Positions 22,333-33,686 of a stretch of DNA of 64,000 nucleotides are shown here, piece after piece; position 1 is the first letter of the stretch, and each line of letters begins with the position of its first letter. Source of the DNA: Juglans regia (lineage: Eukaryota; Streptophyta; Magnoliopsida; Fagales; Juglandaceae). Both the position numbers and the translations under genes were made by a program. The stretch covers positions 21,194,097 through 21,258,096 of the forward strand of contig NC_049905.1 in assembly GCF_001411555.2 (NCBI RefSeq), given 5' to 3'. The notes under the pieces are model-generated. The model was not told the DNA's origin, searched no databases, and worked only from the letters and a program-made list of their open reading frames with translations.

Positions 22333-23198
22333 GCATTGGCATTGGTCTATGCATATGCATATGCAAAATCACCCCTTTTGCATAACCACTTTGACATTTA
22401 AGTAAAATTCCCACATTGGCTTATGCATATTTGAGACAAAATAATAATAAAATATTATTATTTTATTATTATTACTTTTTTGCCTAAATACAATTTCATA
22501 GCATCTAAACATATATTAATACAATTTCATGCATCCAAATTTAGCAATTCCATATATAATAAATACATCAAATTTATATACACAAAAAATGAATCAAATG
22601 TGCTAATAAACAGCAGCAATTAACCCATGTATAAAAATCAACTTGATACAAGTTCCAAAAAGTTGATTTTGATACAAATTCATTACAATAGAAATTTGAT
22701 TCAAGCCATCGAAATATTAAGCACTCCAGCATCCAGCATCCAGTAGCAGCAGCAACAGCAGCAGCAAGAAGTCCAACATCCAGCAGCAGACACAACTCCA
22801 TTTATTTCCAGCAGCAGCAGCAACCACAAATCATTGGGACAAACAAGGAGTTCAGCAGCAGCAACCACAAAACAGCAGCATCACAGCAGCATCACAGCAT
22901 CCAGCAGCAGCCGAAAACCACATCCAGAAGCACAAATTTCCAGCAACACAACTTTCCAGCAAAACCAAACCCCACCAACAACAAAATTCACCCAATTGAT
23001 TCGTACCCACCCACTACCAACTACCAACCAAAATACACTTTCATATAGAGTTCCAGCAATACAATAATACTCAGAACATGTCACCAACCACTAACCAAAA
23101 TACACTTTAATATAGAGTTTCAGCAATACAATAATACTCAAAACAGTGCACCACAGTCAAAAAAAATTATCAAAAACTGCACAAAACAAAGCATACAA

Positions 23199-24304
23199 CT
23201 ATATATGAGCTCTAGCCTTTTTCCTTTGTTCCTCAATTATTTCCATTTGAAGATTATGGAAATACTCTTGCTGCATAGAATTCATGGTCCCAATATCCAA
23301 TTTCATAATTTTCATATCATTTTTCCTCCTCTTTTCAGCAAGTATTATAGATCTTTCTTCTTGAGCCTTAATTTCAATTTCAACCCTTCTCTTCTTAACA
23401 GCCAATAACTCAGACCTTTCATTGTCTAACCTCAAATTTGATTCTTTTCTCTCCAACATATGAATCTTCCTATCATGTGTCATTTCTCTTAAGGCATCAC
23501 TAAATTTAGTATCTTCTATTTCCCTAGATTTTTTTTTCTCTCTCTTTCTTTTTCAGCTTTTTTGCCCGGAGGTCTCTCACACTCCACGGGCACATTTTCC
23601 ATCTCTTCTCCTGATTGTATTGAGTTTGGAATACTACCTGGACGTGAGACATTGTCTCTTCTTCTTATGCTGTCCACGTGTGTTTGCCATTTCGCTTGGT
23701 GTCTCAAAAGATTCCAACAATGATCCATGGTGAAGTTGGTTTTTTGGGTCTCTCGGTATAAGATTTTTGCCTTGTCAATCTGAAATTTTATTTAACAATT
23801 AGTGGGACAAATCATTCATAATTAAAACAATAACAAAAAATAAACAGCAACAATTTTCTTAAACGATTATACCTTATCTTGCTCGGTTGCACCGCTTGGA
23901 TGCATTCCTTCAACTTGGGCCATGGAACCACAAAATTTATTCACACATTTTTGAATGGCTGACCACCGATTGGTCAAAGAATTCACGGAACGTTCTTGAC
24001 CGTTAGGTTTTTTATAAGTGGAATAGTAATCATAAATTCTAGACCACAGTTGTGTGGAGGTTTGGTCAGTCCCCCGAATGGAATCTATACTAACGTTAAG
24101 CCAAGCTGAAATGAGGAGAGTATCTTCCTCAATAGTAAATGACACACCCCGCTGGGATTTTTGTTTAGATGCCCTTTTTTCCCGTTGGGGTTGTGTCGCT
24201 TGGACATCAACGAAAGCAGCATCCATAGTAGGGTTGTTACTGCCACACTCACCACTTTCTAACAGTGTGGTGAAGAAGGGATCCTCATCAATTAAAGTAT
24301 TCAT
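23199..24304 (-). pseudogene. Harbinger ORF1-like (Myb/trihelix plus NAM-associated C-terminal) protein, frameshifted
   Basis: Exon 1 is 24304-23873: ATG, 144 codons, ending EQDK before a 'gtataat' donor. Exon 2 starts at 23779 after 'aaatttcag' and reaches a stop at 23199. The N-terminal part has the SANT/Myb-like block (RGVSFTIEEDTLLISAWLNV, about residues 50-69; then LWSRIYDYYSTYK and RWSAIQKCVNKF). The second part has TMDHCWNLLRHQAKWQ and RPPGKKAEKERERKK. The third has a charged helical tail (QEYFHNLQMEIIEEQRKKA). A run of nine A on the minus strand (about 23528-23536) puts the last part one base out of frame, and the uncorrected frame stops at 23516. Plant databases often mislabel this family as glutathione S-transferase T3-like. 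The known role of Harbinger ORF1 is DNA binding together with the transposase. Confidence 0.75.
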
Positions 24305-24420
24305 CCTTCAACAAAATATTGAACGACAAAATGTTATTAAATTTTGCACATATTAAGCAAAACAGGGTGCACATATTGTAGGGCTTCAATAACAAACCAC
24401 AAGCCAAAGAGAACCAGCAA

Positions 24421-25230
24421 AACCAGCAATTTGATCAAGTAAAAACAGGGGCCAAAACATGAGTTCCATAAGTGTACATAGATCAAGTAAAAACAGGGGC
24501 CAAAACCAGAACCAAATGCATTCAGTTATACCAAAACCAGGGGCCAAAACTAGAACCAAATGCATTCAGTTATACCAAGTTATACCAGTTATACCAGCAA
24601 AACCAGCAATTTGATCAAGTAAAAACAGGGGCCAAAACATGAGTTCCATAAGTGTACATAGATCAAGTAAAAACAGGGGCCAAAACCATAACCAAATGCA
24701 TTCAGTTATACCAAAACCAGGGGCCAAAACTAGAACCAAATGCATTCAGTTATACCAAGTTATACCAGTTATACCAGCAAAACCAGCAATTTGATCAAGT
24801 AAAAACAGGGGCCAAAACATGAGTTCCATAAGTGTACATAGATCAAGTAAAAACAGGGGCCAAAACCAGAAAACTAGAACCAAATGCATTCAGTTATACC
24901 AAGTTATACCAGTTAAATACCAGCAAAACCAGCAATTTGATCAAGTAAAAACAGGGGCCAAAACATGAGTTCCATAAGTGTACATAGATCAAGTAAAAAC
25001 AGGGGCCAAAACCAGAACCAAATGCATTCAGTTATACCAAAACCAGGGGCCAAAACCAGAACCAAATGCATTCAGTTATACCAAGTTATACCAGTTATAC
25101 CAGCAAAACCAGCAATTTGATCAAGTAAAAATAGGGGCCAAAACATGAGTTCCATAAGTGTACATAGATCAAGTAAAAACAGGGGCCAAAACCAGAACCA
25201 AATGCATTCAGTTATACCAAGTTTAACCCA
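24421..25230. repeat. Minisatellite, period 180 bp, five copies
   Basis: The phrase 'aaccagcaatttgatcaagt' starts at 24421, 24601, 24781, 24927 and 25107. Spacings are 180, 180, 146 and 180. Copies are almost identical; the third lacks about 34 bp. Each unit has inner repetition ('aggggccaaaac', 'accaaatgcattcagttata'). It lies upstream of the ORF1-like gene inside the Harbinger-type element. Confidence 0.93.
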
Positions 25231-25896
25231 ATATTCGGTTTGGCCCCAAACCAGAACCAGTTTGTACATTGAAGAAACCCTAATCTAAAACCAGCATAAT
25301 CGAAACCAGCATCATCGAAATCATCATCATCGAAACCCTAGTCTTTCGTGTAAATTTAAGCCATCGAAACCAGAAACCCTCTCTTTCTCAGTGCAAAAAT
25401 ATGTTGTTAGTTAGGCTTAATCTAAAACCCTAATCTAAAACTAAGAACAAGAAATGAAGAAATAGCACAAATCAAAACCGTGAAGGGATAGAAACACATC
25501 GAAACCGTGAAGAACAGAGGGAGCCCAGAGCTATTTCATACCTGAAATGTAGGGAACCAAATAGAAAAATCAACCGTGATGAGCCCAGAGCCGTCGTAAG
25601 GAGCGTCGACAGCCGTCGTGAGAGAGAGGTGCACGGGTTTTATCTCCGTTGGGTTTTCGAGTCGAGAGAGGGGAGAACCAGAGAACTGAAACGAAAAGGG
25701 AGAAAAGAAAAGAAAATAATCCGTCTGGGGGGGTCGGTCGAGAGAGAAGAGAGAGAATTAATTATTAAAATATAATATGTAGGGTGAATGTTCATAAGTA
25801 GTCAAATTTATAGATATGCATAATCTAATGTGGATGATTTTAAGGTCATATTATCTAAATATGACTATGCATATGCATAGTCTAATGCCAATGCTC

Positions 25897-26397
25897 TTAG
25901 ATGGGACCCATTTTCTTTTTGTAATTGGAATATCATTGTTCATCTCCAGGGGACTGGATCGCGCTAATATAAATAAAGTGATGGAGGAGGGTGACACCAG
26001 ATGGACCCGCTTCCACTGACAACAGGGGAGGGGAGATTGCTTGATTGACTTTTCTATTATTTCATCTCTTCTGAATTAATAGTTAGTTTGATCCTCTGAA
26101 CGCTATCTGTCTAACATTTCTGGAGTATAAAAAAGGAGCCTTTGAGATTTTTCTGGCCGCTCTCCTAAAGTCAAGGTCAAAGTGCTGTGCCTCATTAACA
26201 TTGCAACGATTTCTTTGTTGACTGTAGAGATTGGAAATTTGGAGGGTGCTTGTGTTTATAATAGCGGTTTAGACAAAACCCAATACCGTTTTACCTCTCT
26301 CTCTCTCTCTCCGTCTCTCTCAAGCTCTGCTGTGAAGTAATGGAAGCGTATTTTGGTTGGAGTTTTTAGTCGAAGTAGGTCGTATTTGCAGAGCTTC
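25897..26397 (+). promoter_or_regulatory. Upstream region of the 486-aa gene
   Basis: This 500-bp stretch lies between the Harbinger-type end and the ATG at 26398. It contains a TATA-like 'tataaaaaag' (26126-26135) and a CT-rich leader tract (about 26293-26320), both common in plant promoters. The start of transcription is inferred, not seen. Confidence 0.5.
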
Positions 26398-28355
26398 ATG
26401 CCTATGGACCGAGTTCAGCCCGTCTCGGACTCAAGGTCCTCCCCAACCGTCCTCTCCATCGAGTGCCTCAAAGGCAGCTCCAAAGCCGACGAGTGGACCG
26501 GCGATTTCCTCCAGACAGGCGACATAGTAGAGGAGCTCCGCATCGGCAACTCCTCCTCCCGCCGAATGGGAACCTCCGGTACGCTTCTCCTCTTCACGGC
26601 GCCGTTCAAGAACGGCAAGAGCGGCGTCCAGAGGGTTCTTCACGACGCCTACAAGAAGAAGGAGACGTCGATTCTCGTCCGGATTCGGAGGGGAGCGGAC
26701 GAGTACGCCGAGTTGCAGGCTTGTATCGTACCCAACGACTCGGCTGGTAAGAAACAGTACATCCTCAGGTCGATCGCTGATCCGAATTACACCGTCGGTT
26801 TCTTGGATCGGACGGAGTCCGAGTGCCTCGAGCTCCAAGGTGAGCCACGTATCAATAGATTTTACTTCGTTTTCTTTTGTTAGTAACATTTTATTTTACT
26901 TTTTGAACTCAGACAAATTTCCTACTCAGAAAAAATGACCAAATTCCAAAATTTATGCAAGACTTTGTCAAATTGGCATTAGCCCCACAGGGAGTTGGTT
27001 GAATTTGTTTTATCATCATTCACCAAAGCTTTATAAAAAGATCAATTTTATAAATTTAGACTTGGCTCTGAAGTATGAAGTACCCTAAAGTAAAGATATT
27101 TTCGCCAACTGATTCTCTGTTAGGTAATAGGTTCCGCAACTTTCATAGATCTGAACCCAAAGTATTGGCTATATTGGAATGATAGTTGCAGGTGAGTGTT
27201 CAAGTATTGCAATCACTTTTTAAAAAAATGAATAAATACGGACTCCACATTGGAAAGAAAATTAATTTTTTAATAGTGAGCCCTACTCTTTTTCAAAACA
27301 ACAGCACGGTGCTTACGTACTCCACGACTGTATGTAACATTACTTTCATAGTCACCTTTTTCTCCCCAGTGCTGGTTTGGTTGTTTACATTCTTTTATTA
27401 GCTGGCCTTCATACATCAAGCCACCGTTTAAGATCAGACTTTACTTTTCACGATTGAGTTTGGTTGTTGGTTGGCAGAGTTCAGCCTATAGAAACCAGTG
27501 ATACAAAGAGTTTCTTCTTTTTTCTTTTTTCTTTTTTCTTTTTTTTTTGCTTTTTTTTCCTTTTTGCAGTTTATCACTCTCTCCTTGATTTGGGCTTGTC
27601 CTTTATTGTTTCTTGAATTGGCTGGGGGTGTGCCATCTTTTACTTCTTGTCTCCATGACAATTCATTTATGATAGTGTGATCCCTTTTGTGGTTCTGTAA
27701 GGTATGGCAGCTGTGGTTATGGCTCTGGTTCTATATTGCCTTGATATTTAGACCTTCGGAAGTTACACAATATATAATGTAATTAATCATTATCTAAAAA
27801 AAAAAATGAAAATTGGAAAAGAGAGAGGAAACGAGAAAAGCGGAAGGCAGGGAGAGAAGAGGAAAGGAGGAAATGGGGAGGGCTCCTCCCTTCTCCCTGG
27901 AAACTCACAAAGGATGGGGGTGATCTTACTCATAGTGCTCCATGGGCCCCTTAGCCAATCTTCTTACCTTCTCTTGTGAATGAATATTCCATCTATCCTA
28001 TATTGCATTATGGATGTAAAGTCAAAATATTAATAACAGCGATAAAAATTAGTTCAAAACTCTCTTGATCCAACTTCTCATATCTAGGCATGGCAAACAC
28101 TATATGAAGACTTTTTTTTGAGCCACTATCTCAAAATCTTACATGGGCATGCCTTGTGCCACAGAGCATTAAAAAAAGCAACCAGTGTTGTAATTCGTTT
28201 GTTATAGGGATGACTCTTTTGGATTGCATTTATGTTAGCATGAACCTTGAAACACCCAGTGCACTGATGACATTTCAAATGAGTTAAACTCATTTCTTCA
28301 GAACTCTGATCTAGCATTGTTTGGACAGCCGTTCTTCTTATATGTTAACCTATAT

Positions 28356-28397
<42 letters not shown>

Positions 28398-30386
28398 CAT
28401 GAACAATAATCCCAATGAGCAGTTGGTGCCGCAGTGCAAGAGCCAATTTAAGCCATTTGGAGAAAATTAAAATTCATTGTTTTTCCACCTGTTTTGAGAT
28501 CCTCCGTGTAATGTGAAATAATGAGCTCTAGCTCGCAGCTTCAAGGAGTGCCAGGATGGTAAATGCACTATCCAGCTCTCGCCTTCAAAATGGATATGTT
28601 GCATATCCATGGGAGAGGAGAATGCAGGAGTTTCTATCAGTTCCATTTTCAAGTTGCTTTCTTTCTATACTTCTCCTGCCAAAAGCTTCAGATCAAGTTG
28701 CTTCTCGCTACAATGATTTGGAAGATACCCTTGCTAGGGCAAATGCATGGCTTAATGCATCTCAAGCCACTGGGGTTCCTATAGCCTTTATGAACGTTCA
28801 AACTGAGTCACTACTTACCAAGGTAAACATTTTTCATCTCACCAAAGCAATACGAGCAGAACCATTTTTGTCATTGTAATGTGATGGATAAGCATTTTCG
28901 CCAGTAACCTTTGTAACAATTAATGGCATGCCTTTAGGCCACATTTTGTGGAAAGTAATTATACATAGATAACCTTATATTACAGCTTCATGTTTATTAT
29001 CTCACCAAAGCAATACGAGCAGAACCATTTTTGTCATTGTAATGTGATGGATAAGCATTTTCACCAGTAACCTTTGTAACAATTAATGGCATGCCTTTAG
29101 GCCACATTTTGTGGAAAGTAATTATACATAGATAACCTTATATTACAGCTTCATGTTTATTATAAGCAGCAATTCAGGTTGATGTTAAGATACCATCCGG
29201 ACCACCCTTCATTCATGCATGCTATACAAATTATTGTTGGTGCCAGTGTCCAGAACTTACGAAAGTTTTTCTTCCAAATACTCTGGAATAGTTCTTGAGC
29301 AGTTTGCAGAAAAGTAATTTCTGCAAAAGTGGAGGCGATCATCTGTGCTTTCTTATTTTTATAAAGCAGATCGACTACAACACTTTTGCTTTGATTGCAA
29401 CAAAAGATTCATTTTTTTAGCATATGTCTAAACGCATGAAATGCCAGAAACATGTGACACTGTATGTCTCTTCAAAGTGAGAGTATAACCTATAGTCTTC
29501 ATGAAATCCTAGTATCGTGTGACAATTAGAATATACAATTCTCATGTCACAGATATCTGGAGAGACGGCCTCTTCTACAGTTAATGCTGGGTCCTTATCT
29601 GATTTGTCTAATCTTGCAAATGCTAGTCTATATGGTTTTGAGGATTACCACGGAGTGGATATTGGTGTTGTTAAAGCAGTTCGCCTCTGGTACGCCCCTC
29701 TTGGAGGAGAGTTTGCGATTGAAATCAAGCTACAAGAAGGCGACACAAAGCTTGGGTTCGCTATCAGCCGCACAGAAGAGGTTTCCTAACTTGTTCTCAG
29801 GCCCTTGAATATTCTAAAATCAGTAGAATGTGTGCATCATCTAGGCATTTGATTATTATCATTTGTTTGCAATTGACAGGGATTTATTTTCATCTCCTCA
29901 GTTATTGATGGTGATGAAAATGCTCCTTCAACCCGGTCAGGGCTTGGTAATTTGTACAAAGAAGCTACAAATGCATCTAGGCTGCTGGTGGTCTCAAGAG
30001 TTGGCAATCAGAAGGTCCTTCCCTGGATGGTTTCCTCAACAGGAGCAATCCGATGCTTTGACACCGTTTCACTCAGCATGAAACTCTCATTGCATCGGCA
30101 TACCAAAGTTCCCATTCTCATTCATGTATTAGTGTGGGACCGAGCTTTGACTGTTCCAAGTGGGGCCAACAGATTTAGGGCTCCTACGCCGCATGTCCTA
30201 CCTTTACCACCTGAAGTTCAATTGGCATCCTGTCCAAATGAGAATCAAATACAGCCCGTGCCACCTGAAGTTCCTACTGGAAGTAGAGCTGTCAGTGATG
30301 GACCTGAGGTAAGGCCTGAGAGAGACACGGCCGGGGAACTCTCATTTAGATTCCATGATTTTTCACTTTCAAGCAATTGGGTATGA
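26398..30386 (+). CDS. Conserved-looking four-exon gene, protein of unrecognised family (486 aa)
   Basis: Exons: 26398-26839, 28539-28822, 29553-29780, 29880-30386. All introns are GT-AG and the frame holds to TGA. The product starts MPMDRVQPVSD; a second ATG lies two codons on. Exon 1 has GTLLLFTAPFKNGKSGVQ and TSILVRIRRGADEYAELQAC. Exon 2 has GYVAYPWERRMQEF, then a short hydrophobic stretch (CFLSILLLP). Exon 3 has VVKAVRLWYAPLGGEFAIEI and ends in a LGFAISRTEE strand. Exon 4 has GFIFISSVIDGDENAP and ends Pro-rich. The exon 3/4 junction (LGFAISRTEE-GFIFISSVIDGD) looks like a PDZ-type beta fold, but this is only an impression. No signal peptide or clear membrane helix. An exon-1 copy lies inverted at 11331-11926. 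The gene itself looks intact. Confidence 0.85.
28358..28394. repeat. (CT)n microsatellite in intron 1
   Basis: About 37 bp of unbroken CT, roughly 150 bp before exon 2 of the 486-aa gene. Confidence 0.95.
28836..29161. repeat. 163-bp tandem duplication in intron 2
   Basis: 'Atctcaccaaagcaatacga' starts at 28836 and again at 28999. The two units differ at about one base (g or a near 28889/29052). The first unit starts 14 bp after the exon 2 donor, so the donor itself is not duplicated. Confidence 0.95.
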
Positions 30387-30829
30387 ATTTTGTATTCATT
30401 CTCTCTGTTTGTTGCTTAAATTGTTGTAAATTGAGAGATCTCAAGCTTAGGCGTGTCAGTTGATTGTCAGTTTCCCTCCGTCGCCATCAGCTAATATATA
30501 ATCCTTGCAGAATAGAAAGTACAAGGAACTGCTAGCACGCTACAGAACAGAACAAACTACTTACATACTACAGTACTACAACTGGCAGCAAGCAAGTCAT
30601 TGACTTGCTTTGTATTTGTGTAGATGTAATAAGATGTAATAACAAATCTTTTGATAGCCACTGGTATTGTTTTCTTATCGTGTATATTGAATAATTGGTT
30701 GCACAGTTGGCCCAAGTGATGAAGACCTTTGATGGACACCAAGATGAACGGGTCTAAATTTTCTATTGACTTGATTTTGGCTTTCTTGGATGAGTTTTTA
30801 AATTGATTGTGGGTTCAAAGAATTTCATT
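30387..30829. other. 3' flank of the 486-aa gene
   Basis: Likely 3' untranslated and downstream sequence. No separate gene was seen. Confidence 0.4.
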
Positions 30830-31056
30830 CTCACGAGTTCATATCAGCATTGATCTTGGGATATCACTCATTTCAAGGTCCAAGGTTCAAAACATCATGG
30901 GTGTAAACAATTTTTTGGGGCCATACTCTCAGGTGAAGAGTCAGGGATTTAATTAGTTCTGTATATAAAAACTTTCAAGAATGTTGTGCACAGGATCGGA
31001 ATTTACTCTGCGGATCTTGCCTTGGAGAGGTCCCCAAGATTTAAAAAAAAAAAAAT
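30830..31056 (+). mobile_element. SINE-like element with poly-A tail
   Basis: The phrase 'gtccaaggttcaaaacatc' resembles a decayed Pol III B box. It is followed by 'gggtgtaaacaatt', 'ggggccatactc' and 'ttgtgcacaggatcggaat', and ends in 13 A near 31040-31052. This layout fits a plant tRNA-derived SINE. The left end is uncertain. Confidence 0.55.
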
Positions 31057-31855
31057 GGTTGCACAAAAAGGGCCGGACCTACCTGGAAACATAAATAAGT
31101 TAAACTCTCCAAAGAAATACGGAATCATGTCTTTGTCTCACCCACTTATTTTGTACCCTAGCTGCATTCTGGATGCCATCCCCATCTTTATGCATGTAGG
31201 AATTGAATTTTGCACCCATCCCGCTCTGTAGAAGATCGGAGCTTTTTTTTTATTGACCTATCTGATTGCAGAGCTTGTCCATGACACTCGCCGACCTTAA
31301 CAAATACATGCACAGAGTCATTAACTAATAGCACTCGTGCTGGAGTTCTGCTGCTTGTTCTATCTAAAGCTTTGAAAAAATGCATTTGCAGATACTGACC
31401 TACTATTTGAACTTGAAAAATGCATTCTTGTATCTAATAAGATGAGTAGAAAAACTGAAAAATAAAGCACAAAGTTCTTTACTTTATTTAAATGGACATT
31501 CAAATTAAGAGAAAAATGATTGTTTTGTATTAATTAAATTTGTAACTATGCACAAAATACTACCATGGCCACATCTTATATTTGGTACTTATCTTCTTCA
31601 ATGAGAATATTTTAGTTAAAAAATGAGGATAGTTGAGGTCAAATATATTAATTACATTCTTATATAGATTCAAATCATATTCTTATTCGAACTAATGAAT
31701 GGATTCAAATTATGTACTTTTTTATACATGATTTTAAATACTTAAATTATATTATATATAATTTTTAATTTTCTTATTTATATTGACATAACCAATTAAA
31801 AATTATCATGAATCGCTTCATTCATTGAATGTTTTTTTTTTTTTTATTCTGATTT
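31057..31855. other. Intergenic stretch
   Basis: AT-rich; no gene or recognised repeat. Confidence 0.4.
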
Positions 31856-32660
31856 TTTGAGTCTTGGTTTTTATAGTAGTTAAATGTGGGAGGTTTTTAT
31901 ATCAGTTATAAGTTGATTGTGTTAAGAGAAACACCTTAACTACAAAGAGATTACATAAAAATAATCTCACAAACTGATATATTTTTATGTGATTCGTCAG
32001 ATTGTAAAATTATTTTTATTGTAAAGTATATCTAATGAATCACATGAAACTACGTCAGTTTGTATAATTACTTTTATGTAATCTATTTGTGACTATAACA
32101 ATTCTCTTGTGTTAATAAGAAAGCTTACAAAAGAAAATGAATTAAAACATTCTACCACAATTTCTTACTATGAATATCGCCAAATATATACTTCAAAAAA
32201 GAGTGATGCTATAATTATTATGAAATACGATGGGCCTTATAGTCAGTTCACTTGACTAATAATAGGACCCGCTTATCCAACTCGGCTTTGTAGTTTGTGA
32301 AATAATATTTATAATTTTAAAATGTGCATATCTTACCCTCATTTAAAAAAATTAGTTAAATTTGAGATATACGTGAAAATTTTATTTTTTAATAACAAAT
32401 CTTATTTTCTTGTAAAGAGAGTGCTCTTTAGTTTAAAAAATCTTATTGCATTAGAGCATTGTCATTTGTTTATCTATACGCAAATGCAAACGCATATTTG
32501 CATAACTAAGCTATTAAATTGACTATATTGGATTATGCATATATAAATATTTTTCACAACTAAATAGTGCCAATACATATTTGCATATGCATTGTTCACT
32601 TTACAAATACTATTTTATTAATTTTTTTTTCTCTCCTTCGACTATCTCCCTCTCTATCTC
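31856..32660 (+). repeat. Direct duplication, copy 1 (contains a MITE)
   Basis: It matches 33687-34295 from 'ttttttgagtcttgg' through 'acgatgggccttatagtcag' and 'gacccgcttatccaactcg' to 'ctctatctccaccaacg'. It ends with a Harbinger-family MITE-like piece ('ttagagcattgtcatttg', about 32453-32650). Copy 1 has an extra 181-bp MITE that copy 2 lacks. Confidence 0.88.
31926..32106. mobile_element. 181-bp MULE-type MITE, TSD TTGTGTTAA, with empty site nearby
   Basis: TTGTGTTAA flanks it at 31917-31925 and 32107-32115, and occurs once at the matching empty site 33748-33756. The ends pair: GAGAAACACCTTAACTACAA on the left against GAGAATTGTTATAGTCACAA on the reverse strand at the right, then 'agattacataaaa' on both. 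It is non-coding. Confidence 0.92.
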
Positions 32661-32672
32661 CACCAACGTGAT

Positions 32673-33680
32673 TGTAAGGGGATTTTTCCCCTCAATCCCA
32701 GCGGGCTTGAGAATGGTAATCAAGGGAATAAGAACCAAAGGCCCGGCTCAAAACAAGTAAAGTCTCCAACTCGACCATGGGCAAGCTCATTTGGACGCAA
32801 CCTGAATGAGGTAATGTGCTGCAGGGGATGAGACTCACTGACCTGGGGATCCCTTGAATAGTGTTCAACTTTTGAGTTCTGTGTAGTGGGTGTAATGTAT
32901 GGAGGGCCCTTAATCCTCTGACACGAGGGACATCAACAAACCACCAAGGATGCTAATAGGGTGAGGGAAATCAGAAAACTACACTGCATTAATGGCACCA
33001 TTATCCTAGCTACACGATACATTAATAACACCGTTGCAAAGCCATGCCGCATTAAAAGACCCTGACAAAAGGGAACAGTATGAATAACACATACTCCATG
33101 GGGGCAAACACAATCTGTCCCCCCAAACTTATAATATAAATAACAAGTCTCAAGTACAATAAAACTTTTTCTGATTCCTAAACTCTATTACTTATTATAA
33201 ACTTTCAAGACAATTTACTAATTTTGACATCGAAGACTCTCCATCCCCAAGGTCGCCCTCTCCTAGTTGCTGATTTCTCTATCTTTTACAAGCCCAAATT
33301 CTGTAGACTTGAGTTGTTCGAGCCTAGCTCAAAGGCATGCGAAACACGATGTTAACAATGTCGTCGTATGTGTGATCTTTGTAGATCTTACATGTATTTT
33401 GCATGCATGCGACAACCCATTCTAGACAACTCAGAAGCGACATAGAGGAAGCCACATAAGCAAGACTGAAAAACATGGAGGAGTGGGTGACGAAGCTGAC
33501 CGACAAGGTGCAAACGCTTCGCAAATAAAATGAAGAACTCAAAAGATCTCAACAGATGCAAAATGAGGAAGCAGAATCCATCGATAGTGAGCATATGGGA
33601 TTTCGGAACATACAGCTTGGACCAAATAGAGAGGAGGAGCAAAAAAATATGCAAGAAGAGCTCCGTAGCCTAAAGTTTCA
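32673..33680 (+). mobile_element. Ty3/gypsy LTR, copy 3, with start of gag
   Basis: The LTR runs 32673 ('tgtaaggggatttttccc') to 33357 ('gatgttaaca'), about 685 bp, with PBS-like 'atgtcgtcgtatgtgtg' after it. 33430-33680 encodes a coiled, charged Gag start (MEEWVTKLTDKVQTLRK, then a stop). The element then ends abruptly where the second duplication copy begins. The 3' part and second LTR are missing. Confidence 0.8.
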
Positions 33681-33686
33681 TAGTGG

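Larger units (their letters stand above)
22333..25896 (-). mobile_element. PIF/Harbinger-type element carrying ORF1 only
   Basis: The ends are inverted repeats: GCATTGGCATTGGTCTATGC at 22333, and GAGCATTGGCATTAGACTAT on the reverse strand ending 25896. Subterminal 'cacattggcttatgcat' (left) and 'cacattagattatgcat' (right, reverse strand) also pair. Flanking bases are TAA on the left and TTA on the right, fitting the TWA target of this superfamily but not an exact duplication. Inside are a minus-strand gene of the Myb/NAM-associated ORF1 type (23199-24304), a 180-bp-period repeat (24421-25230) and CAG-rich sequence (22730-22930). No DDE transposase frame was found, so it should be non-autonomous. 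Confidence 0.75.

Noticed and set aside
24421..25230. Regularly spaced repeats that could suggest a CRISPR array
   Set aside because: The units are contiguous 180-bp tandem copies without unique spacers, in plant DNA.
25072..25269. Frame repeating the PLFLLDLCTLMEL-like text
   Set aside because: It only translates the minisatellite on the reverse strand.
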